Assembly: GCF_902167145.1 (NCBI RefSeq)
Contig: NC_050101.1
Coordinates: 117,085,789-117,149,788 of the forward strand
DNA from: Zea mays
Taxonomy: Eukaryota > Streptophyta > Magnoliopsida > Poales > Poaceae
Reading direction: 5' to 3'
DNA length: 64,000 nucleotides
A program made the translations under genes and the position numbers. Position 1 is the stretch's first letter, and each line of letters opens with the position of its first letter. This document shows positions 32,891 through 43,582 of this stretch, piece by piece. Below the pieces are notes generated by a model that was given only the letters and a program-made list of their open reading frames with translations, was not told the origin of the DNA and did not search any database.

Positions 32891-34070
32891 CAACACTGAA
32901 AATCTGATAACCGGTGCAGGGCCAATTCCTCAGGACACGGACCGTCCGAGTAGAGAATCTAGACTATCCAGAGTTACCAGGAAAGTTCTCCTAATTGATT
33001 CGGCTGATAATAAAGCCGATGCAAGTAATTGGAGGACGCCCATAACTAATTATTTACGAAATCCCAATATCAGGACAGATAAGAACATTCGGCGTACAAC
33101 TTTCAAGTATGTTTTGATGAGTGATGAACTTTACCGCCGAACAGTCAACGACGTCCTGCTTAAGTGCTTGGACCTAGATGATGCTATATTAGCCATGGCC
33201 GAAGTACATGAAGGAATTTGTGGTACCCATCAATCGGCTCCAAAGATGAAGTGGTTGTTGCGAAGATCTGGTTTTTATTGGCCTAACATGATAGCTGATT
33301 GTTTCAAGTACTACAAAGGATGCCAAGTGTGTCAAAACATCGGCGACCTAGAGTTGGTCCCTGCAGCCGAATTACATCCTATCATCAAGCCTTGGCCTTT
33401 CAGGGGATAGAGATTAGACTTTATAGGGGAAATTCATCCTTCATCATCAAAGGGGCATCGGTTCGTGTTAGTTGCCACTGATTACTTTACCAAATGGACT
33501 GAAGTCGTTGCTCTGAAGAACATGACACACATGGAGGTAATTGAGTTCATAACTGAGCATATTATTCATAGATTTGGCATTCCCCAGACTTTAACTGCAG
33601 ATCAAGGAACTTCTTTTATGTCAAAAGAGGTACGTGAATTTGCTGAATTATATAGAATTAAGTTGCTTAATTCATCTCCATATTATGCTCAGGCCAATGG
33701 ACAGGCCGAGTCTAGTAATAGGACATTGATTAACTTGATAAAAAAGAAGATATCCGATAATCCTAAGCATTGGCATAAGATTTTGTCCGAAGCTTTATGG
33801 GCTCACAGAATATCTAAATATAGTGCTACTAAAGTATCTCCTTTTGAGCTTGTCTATGGGCAGGAAGAAGTGTTGCCTGTGGAAATAAGTTTGAATGCTG
33901 TCAGGCTCGCCAGACAAAATGATCTAACTATCATTGATTATTATAACTCAATGATGGATAATATTGATGAGGTGACCGACAAGAGGGTGATAGCTTTGGG
34001 AGCAATAGAAAAGGACAAGATCATGGTAGCTAGGGCCTACAACAAGAAGGTCAAAGCAAAGTCATTTTAA
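32891..34070 (+). pseudogene. gypsy integrase, one in-frame TAG
   Basis: The zinc-binding HHCC region lies in 33180-33345 (H...H and CQVCQ). A TAG at 33408-33410 stands where tryptophan is usual (PWPFRG, then LDFIGEIHPSS). The catalytic core follows: ATDYFTKWTEV (first Asp), TADQGTSF (second Asp), NGQAESSNRTL (Glu at about 33706). The enzyme would insert the DNA copy. The protein continues past the 34068-34070 stop in another frame towards 34260. Confidence 0.85.
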
Positions 34071-34357
34071 GTAGGGGACCTGGTGTGGAAGACTATCCTG
34101 TCTCTGAGGAATAAAGACTGGAAGTTTGGGAAATGGTTGACAAGCTGGGAGGGTCCTTATAAAGTAAAATAGGTAATGTCTGGTAACGCCTATTTACTAC
34201 AAACATTACAAGGCAAGGATTTACCCAAGGCTTTGAATGGGCGTTTCCTCAAATAGTACCACCCTAGTATGTGGCAAGATGCCTAAGAGAACTGATGTAA
34301 TCACATCGAGTTAGTTGCTTTTGGTTTGCTCGGCTCCACCAAAAGGCATGGGGCATA

Positions 34358-34950
34358 TGTTGGGCACCAAATTGAGCTGCGGACGGTCCGGCCCTGAGGC
34401 CGGACGGTCCGCGCCTGCGCAGAACAGATTAGGGTTCCGAGTTTTGTGCTACGGTTGTTAGCTAGATTCGCGGAATTAGCTCAGAAATTAGTTTGTAAAG
34501 GGTTCAGCCCCCCTCCTCTATAAATAGAGAGGTAATCGCGCCGATTTGTAATCATCAATCGAATAATAACACTTCTATTTCGCATTTATTTCATGTACAA
34601 TTAGGAGTAGTTCTAGTCTAGTTCTAGTTTAGCCTCTCAATCCCCAAATTCTCCGCTTCTCTTTGACTCTACGTCGATTAGAGGAGTCTAGGTCGGTCTG
34701 CCTGAGCCTAGACATGACCTAGGATCTCTCCTCCCCGACGGGGTCCCTCCCGGGAGCGAGATCCAGGCGCCGTCGGCGATCTTCCGCCGCCCCTACGCAT
34801 GCGCGGCCCGTCCGGCCCCAGGGCGCGGACCGTCCGGCCGTCAGGTAGGAAACCCTAGCCTCGCGCCAGGCCGCGGACCGTCCGCCCCTGTGCAGAAAGC
34901 ATTGCCGCTGGTTCGTGTTGAGTGATTGGCGCCCGAAAAAGGTGTCAACA
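34358..34950 (+). repeat. 3' LTR (593 bp)
   Basis: Pairs with 25882-26474. A purine-rich tract (AAAAGGCATGGGGCA) lies directly before it at the polypurine-tract position. Confidence 0.95.
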
Positions 34951-34955
34951 CACCT

Positions 34956-35866
34956 TTAGCGCCTTGTTATTATTTTCAAAATATTTTTCAAAGGTTTTCT
35001 TCTGGTTACTCAAGACCATGTCATTAGATCTAACACATTTGCAATAATGTTAGTTCTCATCTAGTAGCACTTAGACAGCTAGCCGTATTAGCCAAATAAA
35101 TCCCCTAATATATAATATGGTTTATATATCGTAAATCTAGTCATGTTCTTATCTACACAGTGGTGAAACAAAAGCTCCTACAAAAAAAACAATTTGTCTA
35201 CTGACTTTTGCTTCATTTACCATCCATTTATCATATCCATCTCCAAAGCTGAGCACTTGTATCACTTGAGCATCCCATCTCCACTCATTGGCCTTCATGT
35301 TTGCTAACCTACACCATCTGGTGGTCTGAGAATCTAATCACCTCACGCAAAATTCATTAGTCTATCTAATATTATAACTCAATTATCAAAAAGATGGGAC
35401 TTTCAATTTTCGTAGTTGTTAGACCGTCTGCTGGGGTGTACCTTCTGCATGATAAGAGCTAGTTTGATAACTTCATTTTTTTTAAGGATTCCTATTTTTG
35501 TAAGGAAAAAATAAACTAATTTTTGGTGGGAAAATGAAAATCTCTTAGGAAAATAGGGTTCCCAATCTAGCCCTAAATGTTTTTTTTCATTTCTTTGCTG
35601 ATCTTTTGTGCTATTTTTTCTTGTATCTTATGGGCCTATTATAGCCTATTTAACGCATTTGTATCATATATATTAGTTCTAGGCCTGTATTATTGTTCGA
35701 AAGGGTCTAGATTTGGCAAGATCAGCAATTTAGTTGGTTGAGTCCTGTCGATTAAGTGAAGGACTCCAACAATATAGACCAAATGACATATTGAAAATAG
35801 GTTGAGGAGCTGATCCTGGTGTTGAGCAAGCACATGGACACGATCCACATGGAATGGAACTATTTA
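34956..35866. other. Intergenic AT-rich, nothing recognised
   Basis: No open frame of note and no terminal repeats were found. Confidence 0.4.
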
Positions 35867-36003
35867 GGGCTTGTTCGCTTATTCCAATTCCATGTGGATT
35901 GAAGTGTATTGGCATGGATTGAGATGAATTTTGACTTATTATGGATTTAAACCGACTCAATACCACTCAATCCACATGGATTGAGAGCTAACCGAACAAG
36001 CCC
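35867..36003. mobile_element. Tourist-like MITE (137 bp), TTA duplication
   Basis: The termini GGGCTTGTTCG and CGAACAAGCCC are perfect inverses, with TTA on each side (35864-35866 and 36004-36006). The body is a foldback rich in CAATCCACATGGATTGA. Confidence 0.85.
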
Positions 36004-37114
36004 TTAGTTTTGTTCCAAGCATCGGACCAATGATCACCCGTGATTTCTATGTACTACTAGTGCCATAAAGGCCTTTATTGGTGTTATTGGCGCATACTAT
36101 GGTGGAGTCTTTGACTAGGGTGATTGATTAAAAAAAAGTATTCACTGCGGCTTATTTTCAAATGGCTTCTACTTTTTTTATGGTATTTTATTTATATGAA
36201 TTATAACTGTAGCAGTCCGAATAACTAGTTTAAAGCCGTAGCCAACAAGCTGTGATATAAATGGTCTAATATTATCACTAAAGATAGGATCAAAGCCACA
36301 TGATCGTTTACATAGCCACAGGCTCCATCTTGTGGCATATCTCCAACACAAGCTTCTTCTGTAGCTCATTCTATTTCACTTATGTCTAGACCCATGAATA
36401 TTTCCAGGGGAAAAAAAGTTTTGGTCAATATTTATCAAAAATAACTTCACTAGCTATGTACAGGGGTGTTTGGCACTGCCCTGCTTCAAATAAAAACAGC
36501 ACAGCTTTATGAACTTCAAAGTAGAGCAACTCAGCTTTGAAGTTGCATAGTTTTCAAAGTGTTTAGCTTATAGACTAGCTTTAGTTTTTAAAATTATAAT
36601 TTTAAAATAAATAAATGTGTTTCTCTTTTTCCTCTAACCGAGCGCGCATAGTGCGTGGCAGGCGGTGGCTTGGCGCAGCAGGCACGCAGTCAGGGCGCAG
36701 TTTGGCCGGCTCGCCACCACGGCCAGGGCAAGGGCATGGCTCGGCCTGGCACGGGCGCAGAGACATCGATGTGAACCACGTTTTTTTAAGTACCGGCTAT
36801 TTTGGACTATTTATCGTAGACTAATTCATTTTTAAATTAAAACACGACAAATAGAAAAGAAGAGAAGAAGTAGAAGATAACTTGACATTTTTTGTGAAGC
36901 TCAGTTGTTGAAGTTAAAAGTGTTTGACTAAAGGTTTGTAATGTTGATTTGAATTTTTTTTGTATTGTAGACTACATTATTCAGATAGTAGAACTTGAAT
37001 ATGGGAATGAGGATGAGTAATCTGCTGGAGATAGCTTATGACTGTCTCTAACAACTTACTTATCTTCATTCTCATATCCAACAATGTATAATATAAAATG
37101 TAAAACAGTGGATT
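36004..37114. other. Intergenic; one imperfect palindrome at 36999-37077
   Basis: Mostly AT-rich. GGGGTGTTTGGCA at about 36464 resembles a MITE end, but I found no partner. The segment 36999-37077 folds on itself (ATATGGGAATGAGGATGAGT with the inverse of ACTTATCTTCATTCTCATAT), possibly a small foldback element. Confidence 0.4.
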
Positions 37115-37129
37115 CACTACCGGAATCCG

Positions 37130-37490
37130 AGGCTTTGCCGAGTGTTGGCTTCTTTGCCGAGTGCCTTTTATCGGGCACTCGGCAAAGAAAGCTTTGCCGA
37201 GTGCCGCACTCGGTAAAGTTAGGCACTCGGCAAACCGTGCTTTGCCGAGCGCTGAACACTCGGCACAGAACGGCACTCGGCAAAGACAACTTTGCCGAGT
37301 GTCAAACACTCGGCAAAGGGGGCTCTCGGCAAACGGCCGTCAGCGGCCGTCCCAAAGCTGACGGCCGTTAGTCTTTGCCGAGTGTCATACGTTGGCTCTC
37401 GGCAAAGAGGTTTTGTACCGAGTGCCACATAGTAGGCACTCGGCAAAGCATACTTTGCCGAGTGTCATCTCTGGACACTCGGCAAAGTAT
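37130..37490 (+). repeat. CACTA-2 left subterminal repeats
   Basis: Multiple CTTTGCCGAGTG / CACTCGGCAAAG units, some degenerate (CGGTAAAG, CGGCACAG). A GACGGCCGT pair at about 37336-37370 interrupts the array. Confidence 0.85.
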
Positions 37491-38420
37491 ATTTTTATTT
37501 TTTTTATTTTGTCTCTCGAAATTTTTGTGGTATGTTCCTACACTATGTAGACCTACATGTATCATTTGTGGACAATTTTAACAGAGTTTTCAATCGTTAG
37601 TAGATTTAGTTCGTTTATTTGAATTTCTTCGGAAAATTTAGATTTGAACTGTAGGTCACTCGAAACTTGGAAAACCGTGCATGCAAAAATGATATTCATG
37701 TTACTTAGCATTAGTTACGACCGATTCCAGGAGCGGCCCGGAAACTTCGAGCAACATGCTCACTAAACATGGCCGTGAACTTGCCATACACATGTTTAAA
37801 AATTGTATAAAACACAAACAAAGTCAAAAAATCCTGAAACTTGTCCACGTGTCATGATATCATATGTACAGGCTGCGATAAAAATTTTAGAATGTTTGGA
37901 GAAAGTTGTGGGACACTATGTGTAGAAACCTAGCAGAACTACACATGAAATCATAGAGTTTCAATGTAGTTCTCCTAGGTTTCTACACATAGTGTCCCAC
38001 AACTTTCTCCAAACATTCTAAAATTTTTATCGCAGCCTGTACATATGATATCATGACACGTGGACAAGTTTTAGGATTTTCTGACTTTGTTTGTGTTTTA
38101 TACAATTTTTAAACATGTGTATGGCAAGTTCACGGCCATGTTTAGTGAGCATGTTGCTCGAATTTTCCGGTCCGCTCCTGGAATCGGTCGTAACTTATGC
38201 TAAGTAACATGAATATCATTTTTGCATGCACGGTTTTCCAAGTTTCGAGTGACCTACAGTTCAAATCTAAATTTTCCGAAGAAATTCAAATAAACGAACT
38301 AAATCTACTAACGATTGAAAACTCTGTAAAAATTGTCCACAAATGATACATGTAGGTCTACATAGTGTAGGAACACACCACAAAAAGTTTGGTTGCCAAA
38401 AATAAAAAAAAATAAAAAAT
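37490..38420. repeat. Large inverted repeat, ~454-bp arms, 21-base loop
   Basis: The left arm (37490-37943) is the reverse complement of the right arm (37965-~38420), with scattered differences. The loop is 37944-37964. The right arm has the orientation and position of the single-copy sequence in CACTA-1 (15690-16020). The left arm is therefore an added inverted copy. A transcript through both arms would fold into a long double-stranded RNA. Confidence 0.9.
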
Positions 38421-38690
38421 ACTTTGCCGAGTGCTGTCCAGTTAACACTCGGCAAAGACAACTTTGCCGAGTGCCTGTCCTTGGGCACTCGGCAAAGTCT
38501 GTACAACACATCTTTGTCGAGTGCTCTACAGCTAGCACTCGGCAAAGGCGACTTTGCCGAGTGCCTGAGATCCAGCACTCGGCAAAGGCGACTTTGCCGA
38601 GTGCCCGAGATCCAGCACTCGGCAAAGTTTATTTTTTAATTTTTAAAAAATCTTTGCCGAGTGCCGGATCGCGGGCACTCGGCAAAGAAC
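38421..38690 (+). repeat. CACTA-2 inner subterminal repeats
   Basis: Five to six paired CTTTGCCGAGTG / CACTCGGCAAAG units lie between the right arm and the GC-rich block. Confidence 0.8.
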
Positions 38691-38699
38691 GTTTTAATA

Positions 38700-39010
38700 G
38701 CGTTACAGCGCCCGCACTCCCTGTCTCTCTCTCACTCTCACTTTCTAAACGGCCGCCACCCGACGTCGCCCGCCGGAGCCCGCCGGAGCCCGCCGTCGCG
38801 ACAGCCGTCGCGCCCGCCGTCGCGCCCGCCGTCGAGCCCGCCGTCGCGCCCGCCGTCGCGGCGCCACCCGCCGTCGCGCCGCTCGAGCCGCCCGCCGTCG
38901 CGCCCGCCGTCCGCCCGCGCCGCGCAGTCTGCCCGCTCGCCGCCGTCCGCGCCGCGTCGTCTGCCCGCTCACCGCCGTCTGCGTCGCACACATCTTTGCG
39001 CTCCAGCAGC
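38700..39010 (+). repeat. CACTA-2 GC-rich block (CGCCCGCCGTCG units)
   Basis: Short tandem GC-rich units give spurious long frames. The position equals the GC block of CACTA-1. It ends in an exon-donor-like CAGGTACG near 39010. Confidence 0.65.
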
Positions 39011-39356
39011 AGGTACGTATGTAGTAATACTATACTATACTAGGTAGATTGTATGCCCGTTTCTTTGAGCTAGGCAATAGAGAATATATATGCACTAATT
39101 CACATTTGTTGATATACATAAGTAGTTCCACTTCACAATAAAAGCGATAGTAGCACAGTAGCGCAGTACGTATAAAGTTTCTATATAATGTTTGTGTGGC
39201 GATAGATATGATTGTGTAGGGGTCCTAGTTTTAGTTGTATGCCGATTAGATATGATTGTGTGATGGTGGATATGAATGTCGATTAAATGTGATTGTCGGC
39301 CATCGTGCCGTTGATATATGTGTGAATGTCAGCCATCGTGCTGTTAATTTTATTTG

Positions 39357-39400
39357 CAGGTTTTGGAAACCTCCCCGTGCAGGGGAGGTGCTGCCGAATT
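39357..39400 (+). other. Mini hairpin in the CACTA-2 leader
   Basis: CCTCCCC-GTGCA-GGGGAGG (39370-39388) is followed by TGCTGCCGAATTTT. The homologous site in CACTA-1 is 16949-16980. Confidence 0.6.
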
Positions 39401-39670
39401 TTTTTGTTGACATACTTGTTTATTTTTTTTGCAGAGGTCTTCCTAGCCGCTGCGGGTCTGCCTCGCGTCGCCACTGCACCGACCCGCCACAGCCCCACTA
39501 GCCTGACTCCACCGCCACCCTAGGTATAACCTCTACATCCGCATCATGGTCGTAGATCACGTAACCCTGTTAGGCGTCTCCCGTTCGAAAGAGATACGGT
39601 GTAGATATGCAGATCTTTGCATATCTACAAATGTATCAGTTTCGAATTGTCCACGTTTTTTGGACAGCCT

Positions 39671-39866
39671 GCGGTTGCGTAGATGGTGTTAGTTTCCATG
39701 CTCTACTCCGGTCCGAGATAGAGTTTCGGTGTCACCTCCCTGTTGTTCTCCGGACAGTACACTCTCCCTGTCAGGACGTGTATCCGGAGAACAGCGGGTA
39801 GGTGCTGCCGAAATTTTATCTCGGATCGGAGTAGAGCATGGAAACTAACTCCATCTACGCAACCGC
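39671..39866 (+). other. 84-bp-arm foldback before TNP2 in CACTA-2 (possible RNA hairpin)
   Basis: Arms 39671-39754 and 39783-39866 pair over their full 84 bases around a 28-base loop. By eye, 74 are Watson-Crick pairs, 7 are G:U in RNA on the plus strand and 3 are mismatches. The foldback lies about 100 bases before the TNP2 ATG. A smaller perfect 10-bp hairpin (39601-39628, GTAGATATGC arms) precedes it. The structure resembles a microRNA or siRNA precursor; whether it is processed is unknown. Confidence 0.8.
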
Positions 39867-39967
39867 GGGTGGGATTAGGACCTATCATCACCTATTAGAA
39901 GGTAGGAACATAGTGTACATGCATTACATGTCTATATTAAACTATACTCGGTTATATATGTTAGAGG

Positions 39968-42900
39968 ATGGAGGACCGTGAGTGGATGTACACGGGCCGC
40001 GTTCGACGTAATGATGTCACCCCAGAATGGATTAGGAAGACCGATGCTTTCGTGGAACGGGCATATGGCGAAGCTGCTAAAGGAGCTAGCCTAGTCCCTT
40101 GTCCGTGCAGCAAATGTGACAACCGGAAAAGAAAACCAAAGAAGGCCATGGTAGAACATATTTGGAAGAATGGATTTACGCCGGACTATACTCGGTGGAT
40201 CTTCCATGGTGAAGCGCATCGCACGAGAGAGGAGGTGGTGAGACAACGCGTCGAGGATTACGATGCTGATGCCGGGGTAGCGGACATGTTGAACGACTAT
40301 CACGAGGCACAGTTCGCCGAAGGATGTACGGAGGACGAGCCAGAGGCGACCGCAAAGGCATTCTACGACATGTTTGACGCGGCACAGAAACCCCTTCACG
40401 GCAAGACAAAGGTTTCTCAACTGGATGCCATTGGGCGTATAATGGCGTTCAAGTTGCAGTATAGCATGAGTCGAGACGCCTTCGATGGTTTGTTGACAGT
40501 TATTGGCAGCCTGCTTCCGGAGGATCACGTTCTCCCAAAGAGCATGTACGAGGCACAAAAACTCCTTCGTGCACTCAAGATGACGTATGAGCAGATACAT
40601 GCTTGTCCGAAGGGCTGCGTCCTATTTAGGAAAGAACACACTGAGGCAAAGTACTGTCCGAAGTGTAAATCGTCTAGGTTCATGGAGGTAGACTCTGGTG
40701 ATGGACAGAAGAGGCAGCTCGACATCCCCGTGACAATCCTACGCCACCTTCCGTTCATACCGAGGATCCAGCGTCTATACATGACAGAGGAATCCGCGAA
40801 ACAGATGACATGGCACAAAAAAGGCAAACGATACAATCCTGACAAGATGGTTCACGCATCCGATGGTGAAGCATGGACCCACTTTGATGTCATTCACCAT
40901 GAGAAAGCTAAAGAGGCTCGTAATGTTCGTGTTGCGCTGGCCACAGATGGGTTCAATCCCTATGGAATGACCGCTGCCCCATACACATGTTGGCCTGTGT
41001 TCGTTATCCCCATCAATCTCCCCCCGGCGTATGCTTTCAAAGACAGAACATATTCGTGTCGTTGATAATTCCTGGACACCCGGGGAATAAAATGGGCGTG
41101 TACATGGAGCCTTTGATTGATGAATTGGTCCGTGCTTGGGAGGAAGGGGTATGGACGTACGACCGAGCTACGAAGACAAACTTCAAAATGCATGTTTGGT
41201 ACCAGTACTCCATGCATGACTTTCCGGCGTACGGGCTATTTTGCGCCTGGTGTGTTCACGGTAAGTTCCCATGCCCAGTTTGCAAGGAAGCTCTTAGGTT
41301 CATTTGGTTGAAGAAGGGTGGCAAATATTCGTCATTCGATAAACATCGACAATTTCTCCCTCCTGACCATGCATTCCGACTAGACATCAAGAACTTTACG
41401 AAAGGTGTCGTGGTGATAGACCGCCCACCTGCAATGATGACTGGTGCCGAAGTTCGCGAAGAGATAGATGGTCTCGTGGCCAACCCAGAAGGTGGTTTTG
41501 TGGGATATGGTGAGCAACATATGTGGACACATAAGTCGGGATTGACTCGGCTCCCCTATTATGATGACCTGCTCCTTCCACACAACATTGATGTGATGCA
41601 CACTGAAAAGAATGTCGCCGAGGCACTTTGGGCAACAATTATGGAGATTCCTGATAAGTCAAAGGATAACGTAAAGGCAAGAGTGGATCTGGCAGAGTTA
41701 TGTGATAGTCCAAACCAAGAGATGAAGCCGCCTAGTGGTGGTAAGACATGGAGAAGGCCTAAGGCCGATTTCGTCCTGAGCAGGGCCCAGAGGAAGGAAG
41801 TACTAGAGTGGATCAAGATGTTAATGTTCCCTGATGGGTATGCAGCTAACCTTAGTAGGGGGGTGAACTTATCTACTCTGCGAGTCTTAGGGATGAAGAG
41901 TCATGACTTCCACATATGGATTGAACGAATTCTTCCGGCGATGGTTCGAGGCTATGTCCCTGAGCATGTCTGGCTAGCGCTTGCAGAGTTGAGCTATTTC
42001 TTCCGCCAGCTTTGTGCAAAAGAGTTAGCTCGGACCATGATTGCAGACTTGGAAAGGATGGCACCCGTGTTACTATGTAAGCTGGAGAAGATCTTTCCAC
42101 CCGGCTTCTTCAATCCGATGCAGCATTTGATTATTCATCTCCCGTATGAGGCACGAATGGGGGGGCCCGTGCAGGGACGTTGGTGCTATCCAATCGAGAG
42201 ATGTCTAAAGACTATCCGAAAGAAATGTAGAAATAAATGCAAAATCGAGGCTTCCATTGCAGAGGCATACATACTGGAGGAGGTGTCAAACTTCACAACA
42301 ACTTACTATGGTGACAAACTGCCGAGCGTGCATAATCCACCCCCTCGTTACAATGATGGCGACAATGAATCGAACCTCAGCATTTTTCGAGGGCAACTCG
42401 GAAGCGCAAGTGGTTCGACCACCAAGACCCTGAGACATGAAGAGTGGCGCCATATCATGCTATATGTATTGACCAACCTTGAAGAGGTGACGCCATACAT
42501 GGAGCAATTTCTTCATGAATTCTGGCGTCGATCAAGGGACCCAACTCCACAGGAATATGATACCCTTCTTCGAAAGGGTGCGGGAAATGGATTGCCCGAT
42601 TTCATTTCCTGGTTTAAACGTAAGGTACGTGCTTAGTTTGTCATTTGAAGTTGCTCTTACGTGCGAATAATATAACAATCTAGCGTGTTTGAACTTGCAG
42701 GGCCAAAGAGAGCCGTCTATGAGTGCCGAGTTGAGACAAGTAGCCAATGGCTTTGCCTATAGGGTCAGGAAATTTTCTAGGTATGACGTCAATGGATACC
42801 GTTTTCGCACAACAAGCTACGACCAAAGCCGACCCAATCGAAAAACCACGTGTTCTGGAGTCTATACGCCCGGGCTTGACGAGGTCGAGTATTATGGAAG

Positions 42901-43480
42901 AATTGAAGATATATATGAACTCAATTTTTATGGTTCCAAACCTCTTACTCCAGTGATATTCAAATGTCATTGGTTTGACCCTGAAGTTACGAGACGGACA
43001 CATTCTAATCTTGGGCTAGTCGAAATTCGACAGGATTCCACCTTACCAGGAGACAATGTCTATATTGTGGCCCAACAGGCCACACAAGTGTATTATCTTC
43101 CATATGCGTGCCAAACGAAACAACATCTTAAGGGTTGGGATGTTGTGTATAAGGTATCACCGCACGCTAAATTACCTGTTCCAAACGATGAAGATTATAA
43201 CTTAGACCCGGACACATATGACGGAGAGTTCTTCCAAGAAGATGGGCTCGAAGGGCAATTTGAGATAGACTTAACCGAAGCGATCGGAATGGAAGTAGAT
43301 ATTGAAATGGTTGTTGATGATGAGGATGATGAGGTGCAAAATGAGAATGACTTAGAAATACTTGAAGGCAATGCCAATGACGAAATTGCGCCTTCAGATG
43401 ATGTCGACTATGAAATGGTTGATAGTGATGATGACACTTATGATCCGGCTAACCCGGACACATATGAAGATTATTTTTAA
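39968..43480 (+). pseudogene. TNP2-type transposase of CACTA-2, one-base frameshift
   Basis: Co-linear with the CACTA-1 gene: exon 1 39968-42624, intron 42625-42700, exon 2 42701-43480. Exon 1 is 2,657 bases against 2,658 in CACTA-1. One base is missing in the C-run near 41022-41030 (CTCCCCCCGGCG here, CTCCCCCCTGGTG there), which shifts the frame inside the Transposase_21 core just after WPVFVIPINLPP. Both flanking frames are otherwise open and carry all domains (transposase-associated, LLLPHNIDVMHTEKN, DUF4218, DUF4216, acidic tail). Without a correcting event the protein would end near 41065, lacking the second half of the core. The single lesion suggests recent loss. Confidence 0.9.
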
Positions 43481-43582
43481 TCGATGTAATGCTATATTTC
43501 ATTTATTTTGCATATGTTTCTAAATACATATTTTTTATCTGTGCTTAATTGTTTACTCTTAATTGCAGGTTGTTGGACAAAG

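Larger units (their letters stand above)
25882..34950 (+). mobile_element. Ty3/gypsy LTR retrotransposon, complete but mutated (9,069 bp)
   Basis: Two 593-bp LTRs (25882-26474 and 34358-34950) start TGTTGGG and end TCAACA. They are flanked by identical CACCT pentamers (25877-25881 and 34951-34955). The order gag, protease, reverse transcriptase, RNase H, integrase places it in Ty3/gypsy. The LTRs differ at roughly 28 positions by eye (about 5%), so the insertion is not recent. Several stops and frameshifts make it non-autonomous. The palindromic decamer CGGACGGTCCG and variants recur in the LTRs and the interior. Confidence 0.95.

Noticed and set aside
38393..39043. 216-codon plus-strand frame
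   Set aside because: It reads through CACTA-2 subterminal repeats and GC-rich units. No codon-level conservation or domain is visible.
39671..39866. Assignment of the hairpin to miR820
   Set aside because: I do not find the mature miR820 sequence as I recall it in either hairpin arm.
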